Part shown: positions 52,058 through 63,053 of the stretch, in pieces
Position numbering within the stretch: the stretch's first letter is position 1
Layout: every line of letters starts with the position of its first letter
Source: Myroides albus
Lineage (GTDB): Bacteria > Bacteroidota > Bacteroidia > Flavobacteriales > Flavobacteriaceae
DNA length: 64,000 nucleotides
Direction: 5' to 3'
NCBI RefSeq assembly: GCF_009711045.1
Contig: NZ_WMJX01000002.1
Coordinates: 62,001 to 126,000, forward strand
Notes under the pieces: model-generated
Told to the model about the DNA's origin: nothing
The model's input: only the letters and a program-made list of their open reading frames with translations
Database searches by the model: none
Position numbers and translations under genes: made by a program

Positions 52058-54451
52058 CTACGAACCACACATTTCACAATCATCTTCGTTGTTCGAAGCC
52101 ATTCTTGCTTTGTGAATCATTTCTTGATACTCCTCAATGGAAATTTGTTCCACATCTTGAGCTGTATTTGGAGTTGTTTTCTTCTCGTTATTCAAAGTAA
52201 ACTTAATTGCATCTACCGCAGACTTGGTACGCAAGTAATACATACCAGTCTTTAACCCGGCTTTCCAAGCGTAAAAATGCATAGAAGTCAACTTCGCGTA
52301 ATTAGCTCCTTCCATAAATAGGTTCAATGATTGGGATTGATCAATGAAATACCCTCTATCTCTTGACATATCGATAATGTCCTTCATACTCATTTCCCAT
52401 ACAGTTTTATAAAGGTCCCTAATGTCTTTTGGAATAAACTCTATATGCTGAATTGATCCATTAGCACGCATTATTTCTTGTTTCAAATCTTCATTCCACA
52501 AACCAAGGTCTACAAGGTCTTTTAATAAATGTTTATTCACAACAATAAACTCCCCTGACAAAACACGTCTTGTGTAGATATTAGAAGTATAAGGTTCAAA
52601 TGCTTCATTATTCCCCAATATCTGAGAAGTAGAAGCGGTAGGCATTGGCGCTAATAACAAAGAGTTTCTAACTCCATGTTCCATGACTTGCTTTCTCAAA
52701 CTTGACCAATCCCATCTTCCACTCAATTGACTATCATCTATACCCCATAAATTAAACTGAAACTCACCTTGTGATATAGGCGATCCTTCAAATGTAGAAT
52801 AGGCACCTTCTTCTTTTGCCAATTCCATAGATGCAGTAACAGCTGCAAAGTAAATAGTTTCAAAGATCTCTTGATTCAATTGCTTCGCTTCCTGACAAGT
52901 AAAAGGAAGTCGCAATAAAATAAAGGCATCTGCAAGCCCCTGAACACCAAGACCTACAGGTCTATGTCGCATATTCGAGTTTCTCGCTTCTTCAACTGGG
53001 TAGTAATTGCGATCAATTACTCTATTTAGATTTCGAGTAATTCGCTTCGTTACATCAAATAAGAATTGGTGGTTAAACTGTCCCTTTTCAACAAACATTG
53101 GCAAAGCAATAGATGCTAAATTACATACAGCCACTTCATCAGGAGAAGTATACTCCATGATCTCAGTACACAAATTAGATGATCTAATTACCCCTAAATT
53201 CTTTTGGTTTGATTTTTTATTTGCCGCGTCTTTATACAAGATATACGGAGTTCCTGTTTCTATTTGTGCTTCAAGAATAGCTTCCCATAATTCGCGCGCT
53301 TTGATTCGACGACGACCTTTACCCTGATTCTCGTACTTAGTATACAACTCATCAAACTCATCGCCATATACATCGTAAAGTCCAGGACATTCATTAGGAC
53401 ACATCAGAGTCCAATGCCCATCTGTCTCAACGCGCTTCATAAATAAGTCATTCATCCACAAAGCCAAAAATAAATCACGAGCACGCATTTCTTCTTTACC
53501 GTGATTTTTTCTCAATTCGATAAAATCAAAAACATCAGCATGCCATGGTTCTATATAAATAGCAAAACTACCTTTTCGCTTACCTCCTCCTTGATCTACA
53601 TATCTTGCAGTATCGTTAAATACTCTTAGCATTGGTACAATTCCATTAGATGTACCATTAGTACCGCGTATATAAGATCCAGTTGCTCTAATATTGTGAA
53701 TTGACAATCCTATACCACCAGCAGATTGAGAAATCTTAGCAGTTTGTTTTAATGTATCATAAATCCCTTCAATGCTGTCATCCTTCATAGTCAACAAAAA
53801 ACAAGAAGACATTTGTGGCTTAGGAGTTCCTGAATTAAAAAGCGTTGGAGTAGCATGCGTAAAAAACTTCTTCGACATCAATTCATAAGTTTCTATTGCC
53901 GCATCTAAGTCATTCAAGTGAATACCTACAGCAACACGCATAAGCATATGTTGTGGACGTTCCACTATCTTGCCATCTAATTTTAATAAATAAGAGCGCT
54001 CAAGTGTTTTGAATCCAAAATAATCGTAATTAAAATCTCTTTGGTAAATAATAGCTGAATCCAATCTATCAGCATTCGCTTTGATCACTGCATATACATC
54101 ATCAGCAATTAAAGGAGCCTCTAAATTAGTTCTCGGGTTCACATAGGTGTACAAATCATCTACAACTTCAGAAAACACCTTCTTAGTGTTTTTATGCAGA
54201 TTTGAAACTGCGATTCTTGCTGCTAACAAAGCATAATCAGGATGCGAAACGGTCATAGATGCAGCTGTCTCAGCAGCCAGATTATCTAATTCTGATGTAT
54301 TTACACCTTCGTACAACCCCTCTATCACGCGCATAGCGACCTTAACAGGGTCGACTAATTCACTTAACTCATAGCACAAGATTCTAATTCTGTCAGTAAT
54401 CTTGTCAAAACTAACAGGCTCTTTTCTGCCATCTCTTTTTATAACGTACAT
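52058..54451 (-). CDS. nrdA: Ribonucleoside-diphosphate reductase alpha subunit (class Ia)
   Basis: The 797-residue catalytic subunit reduces ribonucleoside diphosphates. It has an N-terminal ATP-cone ([18 protein letters not shown]). The active-site cysteines are in MSSCFLL (equivalent to E. coli Cys225), SSNLCTEIM (Cys439) and [12 protein letters not shown] (Cys462). [19 protein letters not shown] is the conserved effector/active-site loop. The C-terminal redox pair is DCEMCGS. The gene starts 18 bp after nrdB, so the order is nrdB-nrdA. Confidence 0.97.
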   Translation of the reverse strand: MYVIKRDGRKEPVSFDKITDRIRILCYELSELVDPVKVAMRVIEGLYEGVNTSELDNLAAETAASMTVSHPDYALLAARIAVSNLHKNTKKVFSEVVDDLYTYVNPRTNLEAPLIADDVYAVIKANADRLDSAIIYQRDFNYDYFGFKTLERSYLLKLDGKIVERPQHMLMRVAVGIHLNDLDAAIETYELMSKKFFTHATPTLFNSGTPKPQMSSCFLLTMKDDSIEGIYDTLKQTAKISQSAGGIGLSIHNIRATGSYIRGTNGTSNGIVPMLRVFNDTARYVDQGGGKRKGSFAIYIEPWHADVFDFIELRKNHGKEEMRARDLFLALWMNDLFMKRVETDGHWTLMCPNECPGLYDVYGDEFDELYTKYENQGKGRRRIKARELWEAILEAQIETGTPYILYKDAANKKSNQKNLGVIRSSNLCTEIMEYTSPDEVAVCNLASIALPMFVEKGQFNHQFLFDVTKRITRNLNRVIDRNYYPVEEARNSNMRHRPVGLGVQGLADAFILLRLPFTCQEAKQLNQEIFETIYFAAVTASMELAKEEGAYSTFEGSPISQGEFQFNLWGIDDSQLSGRWDWSSLRKQVMEHGVRNSLLLAPMPTASTSQILGNNEAFEPYTSNIYTRRVLSGEFIVVNKHLLKDLVDLGLWNEDLKQEIMRANGSIQHIEFIPKDIRDLYKTVWEMSMKDIIDMSRDRGYFIDQSQSLNLFMEGANYAKLTSMHFYAWKAGLKTGMYYLRTKSAVDAIKFTLNNEKKTTPNTAQDVEQISIEEYQEMIHKARMASNNEDDCEMCGS

Positions 54452-54469
54452 AAACTTCTTACTTACTAA

Positions 54470-55447
54470 TTAAAAATCTGCATCAAAACTAATTGTATTT
54501 CCACCTTCTTCTTTCGAAATAACACCTGCTTTTTGATATTCCGAAACCCTCTTTTCAAAGAAGTTTGTTTTGCCTTGTAGAGAAATCATATCCATGAAAT
54601 CAAAGGGATTGCTTACATTGTACTCTTTTGAACAACCAAGCTCTACAAGTAACCTATCAGTAACGAACTCAAGATACTGTGTCATTAAAACAGCATTCAT
54701 ACCAATTAAACTAACTGGTAAAGATTCCGTAATAAACTCTCTTTCTATATTAAGAGCGTCAACTAAAATCTCTCTAATTCTCTCCTTAGGTACTTTATTA
54801 ATTAAATGATGATTATGTAAATGCACAGCGAAATCACAATGAACTCCCTCATCTCTCGAGATTAGTTCATTCGAAAACGTTAGTCCAGGCATTAACCCGC
54901 GTTTCTTCAACCAGAAGATTGAGCAAAAAGCTCCAGAAAAGAATATCCCTTCAACTGCTGCAAAAGCAATTAAACGCTCTGCGAAAGAATCAGATTCAAT
55001 CCATTTTAAAGCCCATTCGGCTTTTTTCATAATTGCAGGAAAAACTTCTATAGCTCTAAAAAGCTTATCTTTTTCTTCCTCATTTTTCACATAAGTATCA
55101 ATTAACAAAGAATAAGTTTCACTGTGAATATTCTCCATCATAATCTGAAAGCCGTAAAAAAACTTAGCTTCCGGATACTGTACTTCATTGACAAAATTCT
55201 CTGCTAAGTTCTCATTAACAATACCATCAGAGGCAGCAAAGAAAGCAAGAATGTGCTTTATAAAATAGCGTTCATCTTCATTTAACTTATTATTCCAATC
55301 TGCCAAATCTTGCTGAAGGTCAATCTCCTCCGCAGTCCAAAAACTGGCTTCCATTTTCTTATACCAGTCCCAAATGTCATGGTGTTTTATTGGAAAAATA
55401 ACAAATCTATTCTTATTTTCTGTTAAAATTGGTTCTTGAATTGCCAT
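54470..55447 (-). CDS. nrdB: Ribonucleoside-diphosphate reductase beta subunit
   Basis: The 325-residue radical subunit carries the di-iron centre. Ligands are in the helices around [13 protein letters not shown] (radical Tyr112, two residues after Glu110), [15 protein letters not shown], and [10 protein letters not shown]. The radical Tyr is present, so it is a tyrosyl-radical class I enzyme. It forms an operon with nrdA. A clear promoter is not seen; a near-match to the -7 element lies about 55 bp upstream. Confidence 0.95.
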   Translation of the reverse strand: MAIQEPILTENKNRFVIFPIKHHDIWDWYKKMEASFWTAEEIDLQQDLADWNNKLNEDERYFIKHILAFFAASDGIVNENLAENFVNEVQYPEAKFFYGFQIMMENIHSETYSLLIDTYVKNEEEKDKLFRAIEVFPAIMKKAEWALKWIESDSFAERLIAFAAVEGIFFSGAFCSIFWLKKRGLMPGLTFSNELISRDEGVHCDFAVHLHNHHLINKVPKERIREILVDALNIEREFITESLPVSLIGMNAVLMTQYLEFVTDRLLVELGCSKEYNVSNPFDFMDMISLQGKTNFFEKRVSEYQKAGVISKEEGGNTISFDADF

Positions 55448-55746
55448 AGTAAATTGATTAATTTATTTGTTTATTAAACTAAAAAGAGAATGCCATATCT
55501 ACAAAGATTAGAATTTTTAACTCTAATAGAAAGAGAAATTCCCCCCAACTTATTCACAAATCAAAGAAGTTATTAACAAACACTAAGAATCAACAACTTA
55601 CATAAAACACTAATTTACAAAGAGATATACGGTATACCAAACTATAAAAACAGTGTTAAAAGACACAGAGCTACCATACTAAGCTCGTGTCAGTCCCAGC
55701 CATTAACTGAAGTCAATCCTATATCGCGCAACTCAATTTAGTCCAT
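55448..55746. other. 300-bp spacer between nrdB and sucB
   Basis: It carries the 5' leader of nrdB, on the minus strand, and nothing else that I can identify. Confidence 0.6.
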
Positions 55747-55779
55747 AAAAAAAGCGACAATCGTTAACCGATTGTCGCT
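55747..55779 (-). terminator. Terminator of sucA-sucB
   Basis: A 10-bp stem GCGACAATCG / CGATTGTCGC with a 5-base loop is followed on the minus strand by a T-run, 22 bp behind the sucB stop. Confidence 0.9.
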
Positions 55780-55801
55780 CTATATAATTACCTATAAGAT
55801 A

Positions 55802-57025
55802 CTATAATTCTAAAGCTTTCTTAGGATTGTTATCCATTAACAATTCAACAGGATTTTCTAAAGCCTCTTTAATTGCAACTAAGAAACCAACAGACTCACG
55901 TCCATCAATAATTCTATGGTCATAAGAAAGAGCCACAAACATCATTGGGTGAATCTCAACTCTACCTTCAACAGCGATTGGACGCTCAATAATATTGTGC
56001 ATTCCTAAAATAGCCGATTGAGGAGGGTTAATAATTGGAGTTGATAACATTGATCCGAATACACCACCATTAGTAATAGTGAATGTTCCTCCTGTCATCT
56101 CATCCACTGTGATTTGTCCATCACGAGCTCTTAAAGCTAAACGCTTAATTTCAGATTCAATTCCGCGGAAAGACAATAATTCAGCATTTCTAACTACTGG
56201 TACCATTAATCCTTTTGGTCCTGATACAGCAATTGAAATATCAGCAAAATCAAATTTAATTTGATCTTGACCATCAATCATAGAATTTACATCAGGATAC
56301 ATTTCTAAAGCACGTGTAACCGCTTTAGTGAAGAACGACATAAAACCAAGACCTACACCGTGTTTAGCTTTGAAAGCGTCTTTGTATTCGCTTCTTAACT
56401 TGTTCACGTTAGTCAAATTAACCTCGTTGAATGTAGTTAACATAGCAGTCGTATTCTTAGCCTCTACTAAACGCTCAGCAACTTTACGACGCAACATAGA
56501 CATTTTCTTACGCTCTTCACCTCTTGGTCCACCTGTAGGAGTACCCATAGAAGCTTTTGCGTTTAAAGCGTCCTCTTTTGTTATTCTACCATCTTTACCA
56601 GTACCTGATACAGTTGTAGGGTTGATGTTTTTTTCCTCTAAAATTTTCTTAGCCGCAGGAGAAGCACTTCCTGTTGCATAAGTAGCAGCTGCCGCTACTG
56701 GAGCTGGCTCTGCTTTTGGTGCCTCTGCTTTTGGAGCTTCAGCTACAGGTTTTGCCTCTGTAGAAGCGCCTCCTGCAGGTTTTGCAGCACTCATATCAAT
56801 TAGACAAACTACTTGTCCTACAGCAACAGCTTCACCTTCTTCAGCTTTCAAAGTGATGATACCACTTTCTTCTGCAGGTAACTCTAAAGTTGCTTTATCT
56901 GAATCTACTTCAGCAATAGCTTGGTCCTTTTCAACGTAATCTCCATCTTTTACTAACCAAGTAGCGATCTCAACTTCTGTAATTGATTCACCTGGCGAAG
57001 GAACTTTCATTTCTAAGATGCTCAT
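55802..57025 (-). CDS. sucB: Dihydrolipoamide succinyltransferase (E2 of 2-oxoglutarate dehydrogenase)
   Basis: The 407-residue E2 has one lipoyl domain (residues 1-77, lipoylated Lys44 in [12 protein letters not shown]), an Ala/Pro-rich linker with a KAEAPKAE repeat, a peripheral-subunit-binding domain ([20 protein letters not shown]), and the catalytic acyltransferase domain ending in [15 protein letters not shown] with the HxxxDG active site. It follows sucA by 45 bp. E3 (lpd) is not in the window. Confidence 0.95.
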   Translation of the reverse strand: MSILEMKVPSPGESITEVEIATWLVKDGDYVEKDQAIAEVDSDKATLELPAEESGIITLKAEEGEAVAVGQVVCLIDMSAAKPAGGASTEAKPVAEAPKAEAPKAEPAPVAAAATYATGSASPAAKKILEEKNINPTTVSGTGKDGRITKEDALNAKASMGTPTGGPRGEERKKMSMLRRKVAERLVEAKNTTAMLTTFNEVNLTNVNKLRSEYKDAFKAKHGVGLGFMSFFTKAVTRALEMYPDVNSMIDGQDQIKFDFADISIAVSGPKGLMVPVVRNAELLSFRGIESEIKRLALRARDGQITVDEMTGGTFTITNGGVFGSMLSTPIINPPQSAILGMHNIIERPIAVEGRVEIHPMMFVALSYDHRIIDGRESVGFLVAIKEALENPVELLMDNNPKKALEL

Positions 57026-57070
57026 CTGTATGTTTTTTATTTAATATTGTTATGTAAAAATACTGTTTTA

Positions 57071-59851
57071 TTATAAATTTTTATCAAAAACCTTTGCTAT
57101 GGCATAAGCATATCGTTTTTTAGAACGAACAGAGCTTCCAGATGCTGGAGCACTATATGCTTTAGTACCTGCGTAACGTAAAGGTTTTTCGTGGAAATGC
57201 ATTAACATATGACTGTATGCTCCCATGTTCTTAGGCTCCTCTTGTGCCCAAACATAATCCTCTACATTAGTATACTTAGCAAGAATCTCTTTGATTTGCT
57301 CAATTGGCAATGGGAACAATTGTTCGATACGAACAAATGCAATATCATCTCTACCTAATTCTTCGCGTTTTGCTACTAAATCATAGTAGAATTTACCACT
57401 ACAAAATACCAATGATTTAACTTTAGAAACATCAGCTTTTGGATCATCAATAACGTATTGGAATTTACCTTCAGTAAAATCTTTGATCGACGATACAGCC
57501 TCTGGATGTCTTAATAAACTCTTTGGCGACATGACAATTAATGGTTTTCTAAAATTAGTAACCATTTGTCTTCTCATTAAGTGGAAAAAGTTTGCAGGAG
57601 TAGTAACGTTAGCTACAAACATATTATCCTCAGCACACAACTGTAAATAACGTTCTAAACGAGCTGATGAGTGTTCTGCACCTTGGTTCTCATAACCATG
57701 CGGCAACAACATAACCAAACCATTCTGATTAGTCCATTTATCTTCTGCAGCAGATATATATTGATCCATCATAATTTGACCACCATTCGAAAAGTCTCCA
57801 AATTGAGCTTCCCAAATAGTCAAAGTATTAGGATTAGTCAAAGCATAACCATATTCGAATCCAAGAACAGCATATTCAGACAACAATGAGTTAAAGATTC
57901 TCATTTCTCCTTTTTGCTCTTTCAAATGATTCAACAAAATGATAGATTCCTCTGTATCTTCTGTTTTAACAACTGCGTGACGGTGTGAGAAAGTTCCTCT
58001 TTCAACGTCTTGTCCAGACATACGCACATCATAACCTTGAGTCAATAAAGAACCATAAGCTAATAGTTCACCCATAGCCCAATCTAATTGATCCTTCTCA
58101 AAGAACATCGCCTTTCTATCTCCGATAAGACGCTTCACTTTGTTGATAAACTTCTTATCCTCAGGCAATTCAGTGATAACTTCTGCAATCTGAGTTAAAA
58201 CTTCCTTAGAAACCTTCGTATCGTAATCTGCCAACATCTTATCAACTTCAGCAATCTCAAAACCTTTCCAGTTTTCGTGCATGAACGTTCTGATCTTAGC
58301 ATACTCATCTTTACGTGAAGTTTCTAAATCAACCTCAAGAGCATCTTTATATTGTTGCTCTAAAGACTTAACGAAAGTTTCATCAACAATCTTATCTTCT
58401 AATAATCTTGCGTTATAAATATTTCTTGCATTTGGGTGCTTAGAAATTAATTTATATAAAATAGGCTGTGTAAACTTAGGCTCATCACCTTCGTTATGTC
58501 CATATTTTCTATAACCAACTAAATCAATGAACACGTCAGTTCCAAAAGTCATACGATAATCTAAAGCAAATAAGAAAGCTCTTACTGCAGCTTCAGTATC
58601 ATCAGCATTTACGTGGAGAACTGGACTTGCAGTTACTTTAGCAATATCTGTAGAATAAGTTGACGAACGACCATCTGTATAATTTGTTGTAAAACCAACT
58701 TGGTTATTCAAAACTACGTGAATTGTACCTTCTGTTTTATAACCTCTAAGTTTGGCCATTTGTACAATTTCGTAAACAATACCTTGTCCAGAAATAGCAG
58801 CATCACCGTGAAGTGCGATAGGTAATACTTTTGAAGGACTATCAGTATAAACAGTATCTTGTTTTGCTCTTGCAATACCCTCGATAACAGCTCCAACAGT
58901 TTCTAAGTGTGAAGGGTTAGGAGTTAAGTTTATCAACAAGTCTTTTCCAGATCTTGTTTTTCTCGCAGAGCTAAGACCTAAGTGGTACTTAACGTCTCCG
59001 TCAAAACCTTCAACAGTATCGTAATCTTTACCGTCAAACTCAGAGAAAATTTCTTGAGCAGGTTTCTTAAAAACGTTAGCTAACACATTCAGACGTCCTC
59101 TGTGAGCCATCCCTACAACAACTTCTTCTACTCCTCTATTTGCAGCAGAGTCAAGTAAGAAATCCATTGCTGGTATCGCTGCCTCAAGTCCCTCTAAAGA
59201 GAAACGTTTTTGACCAACGTATTTAGTATTCAAGAAGTTCTCAAAAGAAACAGCTTCAATCAATTTGTGAAGTATCTCTTTTTTCTCTTCGCTATTAAAT
59301 TTAGCTTCTGGTGCTTCATAGTGATTTTGAATCCAAGACACTATCTTTTCGTCAGTGATATACTTGTATTCAATACCTAAAGTTGAACAGTAAACTTTTT
59401 CTAATTGAGCAATAATCTGCCCCAATGTCGAAGTTGGAAGTTGTATTGTTTTAGCAGCCTCAAAACTAATATTCAAATCTGCTTGAGAAAGACCAAACTT
59501 CTCTAAACTTAAATCTGGATGCTCTACTTTTCTGTCTCTTAATGGGTTTGTCTTAGTCATTAAGTGCCCATAAGTTCTGTAAGCGTCAATTAAACGCAAT
59601 ACAGCAAACTCTTTTTGAAGTTGCTCTATTTGTCCAGAGTTGCCCACATTAGCAGTATTACTTGTCGCTGTCGAAGTATACGCTTGTGACAATTGTTCTA
59701 CTGGCCCGTCACTATACTCGTTTGCAAAGTCAAATCCTTGAAAGAAAGCTCTCCAACTTGGCTCAATACCATCTGGGTTTTCTAAATATTGATCATACAA
59801 CTCTGCAAAAAATGCAGTGTGAGCCGCATTTAAAAAGGAATATCTATCCAT
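57071..59851 (-). CDS. sucA: 2-oxoglutarate dehydrogenase E1 component
   Basis: The 926-residue thiamine-diphosphate enzyme decarboxylates 2-oxoglutarate in the TCA cycle. The N-terminal E2-contact segment (FAELYDQYLENPDGIEPSWRAFF after the start) is present. Active-site parts are VVGMAHRGRLNVLANVF, HGDAAISGQGIVYEI, the TPP-binding region with VGYRKYGHNEGDEP, and EAQFGDFSNGGQ in the C-terminal transketolase domain. Length is close to E. coli SucA (933). A promoter -7 element lies 40 bp upstream. Confidence 0.97.
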   Translation of the reverse strand: MDRYSFLNAAHTAFFAELYDQYLENPDGIEPSWRAFFQGFDFANEYSDGPVEQLSQAYTSTATSNTANVGNSGQIEQLQKEFAVLRLIDAYRTYGHLMTKTNPLRDRKVEHPDLSLEKFGLSQADLNISFEAAKTIQLPTSTLGQIIAQLEKVYCSTLGIEYKYITDEKIVSWIQNHYEAPEAKFNSEEKKEILHKLIEAVSFENFLNTKYVGQKRFSLEGLEAAIPAMDFLLDSAANRGVEEVVVGMAHRGRLNVLANVFKKPAQEIFSEFDGKDYDTVEGFDGDVKYHLGLSSARKTRSGKDLLINLTPNPSHLETVGAVIEGIARAKQDTVYTDSPSKVLPIALHGDAAISGQGIVYEIVQMAKLRGYKTEGTIHVVLNNQVGFTTNYTDGRSSTYSTDIAKVTASPVLHVNADDTEAAVRAFLFALDYRMTFGTDVFIDLVGYRKYGHNEGDEPKFTQPILYKLISKHPNARNIYNARLLEDKIVDETFVKSLEQQYKDALEVDLETSRKDEYAKIRTFMHENWKGFEIAEVDKMLADYDTKVSKEVLTQIAEVITELPEDKKFINKVKRLIGDRKAMFFEKDQLDWAMGELLAYGSLLTQGYDVRMSGQDVERGTFSHRHAVVKTEDTEESIILLNHLKEQKGEMRIFNSLLSEYAVLGFEYGYALTNPNTLTIWEAQFGDFSNGGQIMMDQYISAAEDKWTNQNGLVMLLPHGYENQGAEHSSARLERYLQLCAEDNMFVANVTTPANFFHLMRRQMVTNFRKPLIVMSPKSLLRHPEAVSSIKDFTEGKFQYVIDDPKADVSKVKSLVFCSGKFYYDLVAKREELGRDDIAFVRIEQLFPLPIEQIKEILAKYTNVEDYVWAQEEPKNMGAYSHMLMHFHEKPLRYAGTKAYSAPASGSSVRSKKRYAYAIAKVFDKNL

Positions 59852-59890
59852 AATTTCGTCTAAAGACCTTTTGTTTAAATATTATAAATA

Positions 59891-59898
59891 CAAAAATA
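59891..59898 (-). promoter_or_regulatory. Candidate -7 element for sucA-sucB
   Basis: TATTTTTG on the minus strand matches TAnnTTTG exactly, 40 bp before the sucA start. Confidence 0.55.
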
Positions 59899-59966
59899 CA
59901 ACTCTTTATGACAATTGTATAAACTTTTACTTATTTTTATACTATTATATAGTAACTAGTACCAAT

Positions 59967-60542
59967 ATGAAAAGATTTAACATCAGAATATTGTCGTTTT
60001 TTTTGACGATATCATTTTTTTTAACTTGCAGTTTTTCCATTCTTGCACAAGAAAAGAGAAATGATACGAAAAATTATGATTTTACTAAAAATTGGAAATT
60101 CGGTGGAGGTCTTGGTTTAGGCTTCGGAAGCGGATATACAGACATCATGATTGCACCAAGTGCAATCTATCAATTCACACCTTATGTAAGTGCAGGTATT
60201 GGATTGCAAGGTAGTTACATTAAAAGTAAAGATAGAGGATACTACTACAATGCCATTAAAGAATACGACTCTTGGATATATGGTGGTAGTTTAATTGTAT
60301 TGTCTAACCCTATACCTCAACTACAACTTTCTGCAGAATTAGAGCAGTTAAGAGTTAACAATTCATATACATATAAAGATTTAACGAAGCGCGATGACAA
60401 CTTTTGGAACACTGCTCTTTTCCTTGGTATTGGTTATGTCAATGGCCCAGTTACAATAGGAATTAGATATAATGTCTTATACAGAGAGAAAGACATGGTT
60501 TACGGAAGTGGATTTATGCCTTTTGTGAGAATGTATTTTTAA
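59967..60542 (+). CDS. Small outer-membrane beta-barrel protein
   Basis: The 191-residue protein has a signal peptide (ILSFFLTISFFLTC...AQE) and a mature part of repeated glycine/aromatic strands (WKFGGGLGLGFGSGY, YVSAGIGLQGSY, FLGIGYVNGPVTIGIRYN), ending in FVRMYF with a C-terminal aromatic. It is a small barrel of the OmpA/OmpW type. Relatives in databases are sometimes called alpha-ketoglutarate decarboxylase; nothing in the sequence supports that, and the label probably comes from the neighbouring sucA gene. The Met at 59967 opens the signal peptide. Confidence 0.82.
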   Translation: MKRFNIRILSFFLTISFFLTCSFSILAQEKRNDTKNYDFTKNWKFGGGLGLGFGSGYTDIMIAPSAIYQFTPYVSAGIGLQGSYIKSKDRGYYYNAIKEYDSWIYGGSLIVLSNPIPQLQLSAELEQLRVNNSYTYKDLTKRDDNFWNTALFLGIGYVNGPVTIGIRYNVLYREKDMVYGSGFMPFVRMYF

Positions 60543-60547
60543 TAGAA

Positions 60548-60608
60548 AAGCCTATCGAGAAAAAGTTTAATCTCCATAGGCTTATTTTTTATTTGCTTTA
60601 GCTAAAGC
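60548..60608. terminator. Terminator between the barrel gene and the 116-residue gene
   Basis: AAGCCTAT/ATAGGCTT with four more pairs (GAGA/TCTC) forms a hairpin at 60548-60583 followed by ATTTTTT for the plus-strand gene. A small 14-bp palindrome GCTTTAGCTAAAGC at 60595-60608 follows, close to the stop of the minus-strand gene. Confidence 0.75.
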
Positions 60609-60612
60609 TCAA

Positions 60613-60963
60613 CTATTCTTGAAAGCTTTTTCTAATATAGACTTTTTGAAACTCTCTCTTAATAATAAGATAAGCGACGCGTTCAATGTATTCATCAATG
60701 TCCACGTTTTTAATTGCTTTAATATCTCTTTCAGAAACGTCTATTCGATATAATAGACTCGAAAATCGAGAAACATTCGTCGAATGAATGATGCGATGTA
60801 ATTGCCCGATAACTTGACTAACTAACTCGGACGGTGTCTCTACAGAAAAGACAATATCAGTATTCACAGTTGTTTGGAAGTCTTTCTGAATTTGCAATAC
60901 TAAATCTTTTAAAAAACTCTGTTGAACTAAATGTTCGTCAAGATACTTTACTGAATCCCACAT
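60613..60963 (-). CDS. Conserved-looking protein of unknown function downstream of the polyprenyl synthase
   Basis: The 116-residue, mostly helical, soluble protein (MWDSVKYLDEHLVQQSFLKDL) has no signal peptide or helix for the membrane, and no cysteines. It contains an Arg-rich segment SERDIKAIKNVDIDEYIERV. I do not recognise a family. It begins 39 bp after the polyprenyl synthase stop and is likely in one operon with it. Confidence 0.75.
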   Translation of the reverse strand: MWDSVKYLDEHLVQQSFLKDLVLQIQKDFQTTVNTDIVFSVETPSELVSQVIGQLHRIIHSTNVSRFSSLLYRIDVSERDIKAIKNVDIDEYIERVAYLIIKREFQKVYIRKSFQE

Positions 60964-61002
60964 TTCTATATATTAAAAATAGCAGTCTTTGCGCCTCTGA
61001 CT

Positions 61003-61980
61003 TTAAACTCTTCTATTCATTAACTCATTGCTAAACACTCGTAACTGTTCTTTTTTACTTTCTGGAATATCCATTTGCTCTAACAATTGTAGTGCAACTT
61101 CAGTGTATTCTTCAATTAGCTTTTGCGAATCAGTCGCAGAATTAGTCTCTACAAAAAGTTCCTTTACTCGATTGATTTTAGCTTGCTTATCACTGCAGTT
61201 AGTAGTTGAGAAGAATGACATCAACTCCTTCTGTTGTTCAGCATTTCCGTTGATCAAAGCTTTTAAATAAAGGTATGTTTTCTTATTTTCTAAGATATCT
61301 CCCCCTATTGTTTTACCAAAGGTAGCTTCATCACCAAAAGCGTCTAAATAATCATCTTGTAATTGGAATGCTATTCCGAGGTTCAAACCAAAGTCGTAAA
61401 TTTTATTGGCATTCTCCTCCGAAGTTTCCGCAACAATCGCTCCCATCTTTAAAGCAGCCCCTACTAATACAGCTGTCTTAAATTTGATCATTTGTATGTA
61501 CTCCGGAATGGCAACATCATTTCTATTCTCAAAACAAATATCCCATTGTTGTCCTTCACATACTTCAATAGCTGTTTTGCTAAACAATTTGGCTAAATCG
61601 CGAAAAATCACAGGTTCGTAATTCTCAAAGTACTGATAAGCAAGGATCAACATTGCATCACCTGATAAAATAGCTGTATTGACATTCCACTTCTCGTGCA
61701 CTGTTTGATGTCCTCTTCTCAAAGAAGCATCATCCATAATATCGTCATGCATCAACGAAAAGTTGTGAAAAAGCTCAATCGCTGTTGCTGCGTGAATAGC
61801 CTTTTTGGGATCAATACCAAAAACATCAGCAGCCATAAGAGTTAGAACTGGGCGAATCTGCTTTCCACCTAATGATAAAATATATGAAATAGGTTCGTAT
61901 AATTCTTTTGGAGTACCTGACAATGAAATTGAATCAATAAACTCTGAAATTTGCTCTTTGTACTTTACTATTGATTGCAT
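61003..61980 (-). CDS. Polyprenyl (isoprenyl) diphosphate synthase
   Basis: The 325-residue enzyme extends allylic diphosphates with isopentenyl diphosphate. Both Asp-rich motifs are present: DDIMD at 79-83 followed by RRG, and DDYLD at 209-213 in FQLQDDYLDAFGD. The first motif lacks the two-residue insertion of bacterial farnesyl diphosphate synthases, so a geranylgeranyl-type or longer product is possible; chain length cannot be told. I chose the Met at 61980 (MQSIVKYKEQ); a promoter lies between it and upstream in-frame Mets, and the family starts there. The upstream MEP enzyme Dxs is also in the window. Confidence 0.93.
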   Translation of the reverse strand: MQSIVKYKEQISEFIDSISLSGTPKELYEPISYILSLGGKQIRPVLTLMAADVFGIDPKKAIHAATAIELFHNFSLMHDDIMDDASLRRGHQTVHEKWNVNTAILSGDAMLILAYQYFENYEPVIFRDLAKLFSKTAIEVCEGQQWDICFENRNDVAIPEYIQMIKFKTAVLVGAALKMGAIVAETSEENANKIYDFGLNLGIAFQLQDDYLDAFGDEATFGKTIGGDILENKKTYLYLKALINGNAEQQKELMSFFSTTNCSDKQAKINRVKELFVETNSATDSQKLIEEYTEVALQLLEQMDIPESKKEQLRVFSNELMNRRV

Positions 61981-61996
61981 TTTTTTAAATTTTTCG

Positions 61997-62029
61997 TAAA
62001 AATACGTGTTTTTTTTAAAGTTGATCAAA
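61997..62029 (-). promoter_or_regulatory. Promoter of the polyprenyl synthase gene
   Basis: On the minus strand TTTG (62026-62029) is followed after 21 bp by TATTTTTA (61997-62004, one mismatch to TAnnTTTG). Transcription would start about 10 bp before 61980, which rules out the longer start at 62055. Confidence 0.6.
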
Positions 62030-62210
62030 TCCCTTACCCTTTTTAAAAACATCATTCACACAGCAGATTTTCAATTAAGTATTTGCAAATAGCAAAAAGT
62101 ACATAATTGCTAACTCTACTGACATTTATTTACCTACTTACCACCTATTGCAGTAAAAAAAACAGAAAAAGCAAATTCAATCTTAAGCAACAAATGACAG
62201 CAATACTTTA

Positions 62211-63053
62211 TCAATTCAAAACCTTTGTGAAGGTGAGCTGTTCTTCTTTTTTATTAAATACAATAGTCTTAATCATCACACCTGCGATTGGTTCGCTAAA
62301 AACGAGATTATCTATCCTTCTTTGTTCAAGTATATGCCCTGTTTCATTCATTACTTCTTCTCTGATAGACATTGTATTAATTGATACATTAGAAACAATA
62401 TGCCCGTCTTCGGCAACACCCTCTACCTCAATCTCGAAATTCGCTGAATAAGGATAATTAATAACAGCCGTCTTATCGTCAATTGCCACTAAGCGAATAT
62501 CCCCAACTTCAGTATTTACCTTCGTTCTATCTTCAACTAAAATATAGGTTTTATAATCTTTCAGCTTAAAGCGAAAAGAAAGTGATACTGAACTCAAAAG
62601 CCTTCTATCCATCACTCCAAAGACAAAATAACCCTTTTTCTGTTTATGGAACACCTCTTTTTCTATTCCCCGCAAAGGCAATCTTCCCAAGTCTTCTACT
62701 CTAACAACATTATACTTATCACGCAACGAATTTACAGTAATCACCTTGCTATTACTATCCAATGTTGTACCATCAATAAACGCAACACTATTTATCAAAA
62801 ATTGAGGATCAAAAATTTCCGTTTGACTCAAGGATTCATCGAGGCTAACTAAACTAAACTGCCCAGTAAAATCACACTCGACCGCCATCGTAGTACACTC
62901 ATTCAGAACATCACTAATACGATCACTCAAGTTATCACCTGAAGACATACTTTCAACAACAGCATCGTTGAGCTCTTTATAAATGGCTTTTTGTCCAAAA
63001 CAACTTACTCCAATAAAAAAGAAAACAAACCCCTTAATAAACCTTTTTGCCAT
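62211..63053 (-). CDS. Exported protein of unknown function
   Basis: The 280-residue protein has a signal peptide (MAKRFIKGFVFFFIGVSCFGQ) whose cleavage site falls after Gly20 or Gln21; the Cys at 18 does not sit in a convincing lipobox. The mature part is soluble, with two cysteines near residues 50-60 (NECTTMAVECDF) that could form a disulphide. Later beta-rich segments are SLSFRFKLKDYKTYILVED and VINYPYSANFEIEVEG. I do not recognise a family. It stands alone. Confidence 0.7.
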   Translation of the reverse strand: MAKRFIKGFVFFFIGVSCFGQKAIYKELNDAVVESMSSGDNLSDRISDVLNECTTMAVECDFTGQFSLVSLDESLSQTEIFDPQFLINSVAFIDGTTLDSNSKVITVNSLRDKYNVVRVEDLGRLPLRGIEKEVFHKQKKGYFVFGVMDRRLLSSVSLSFRFKLKDYKTYILVEDRTKVNTEVGDIRLVAIDDKTAVINYPYSANFEIEVEGVAEDGHIVSNVSINTMSIREEVMNETGHILEQRRIDNLVFSEPIAGVMIKTIVFNKKEEQLTFTKVLN

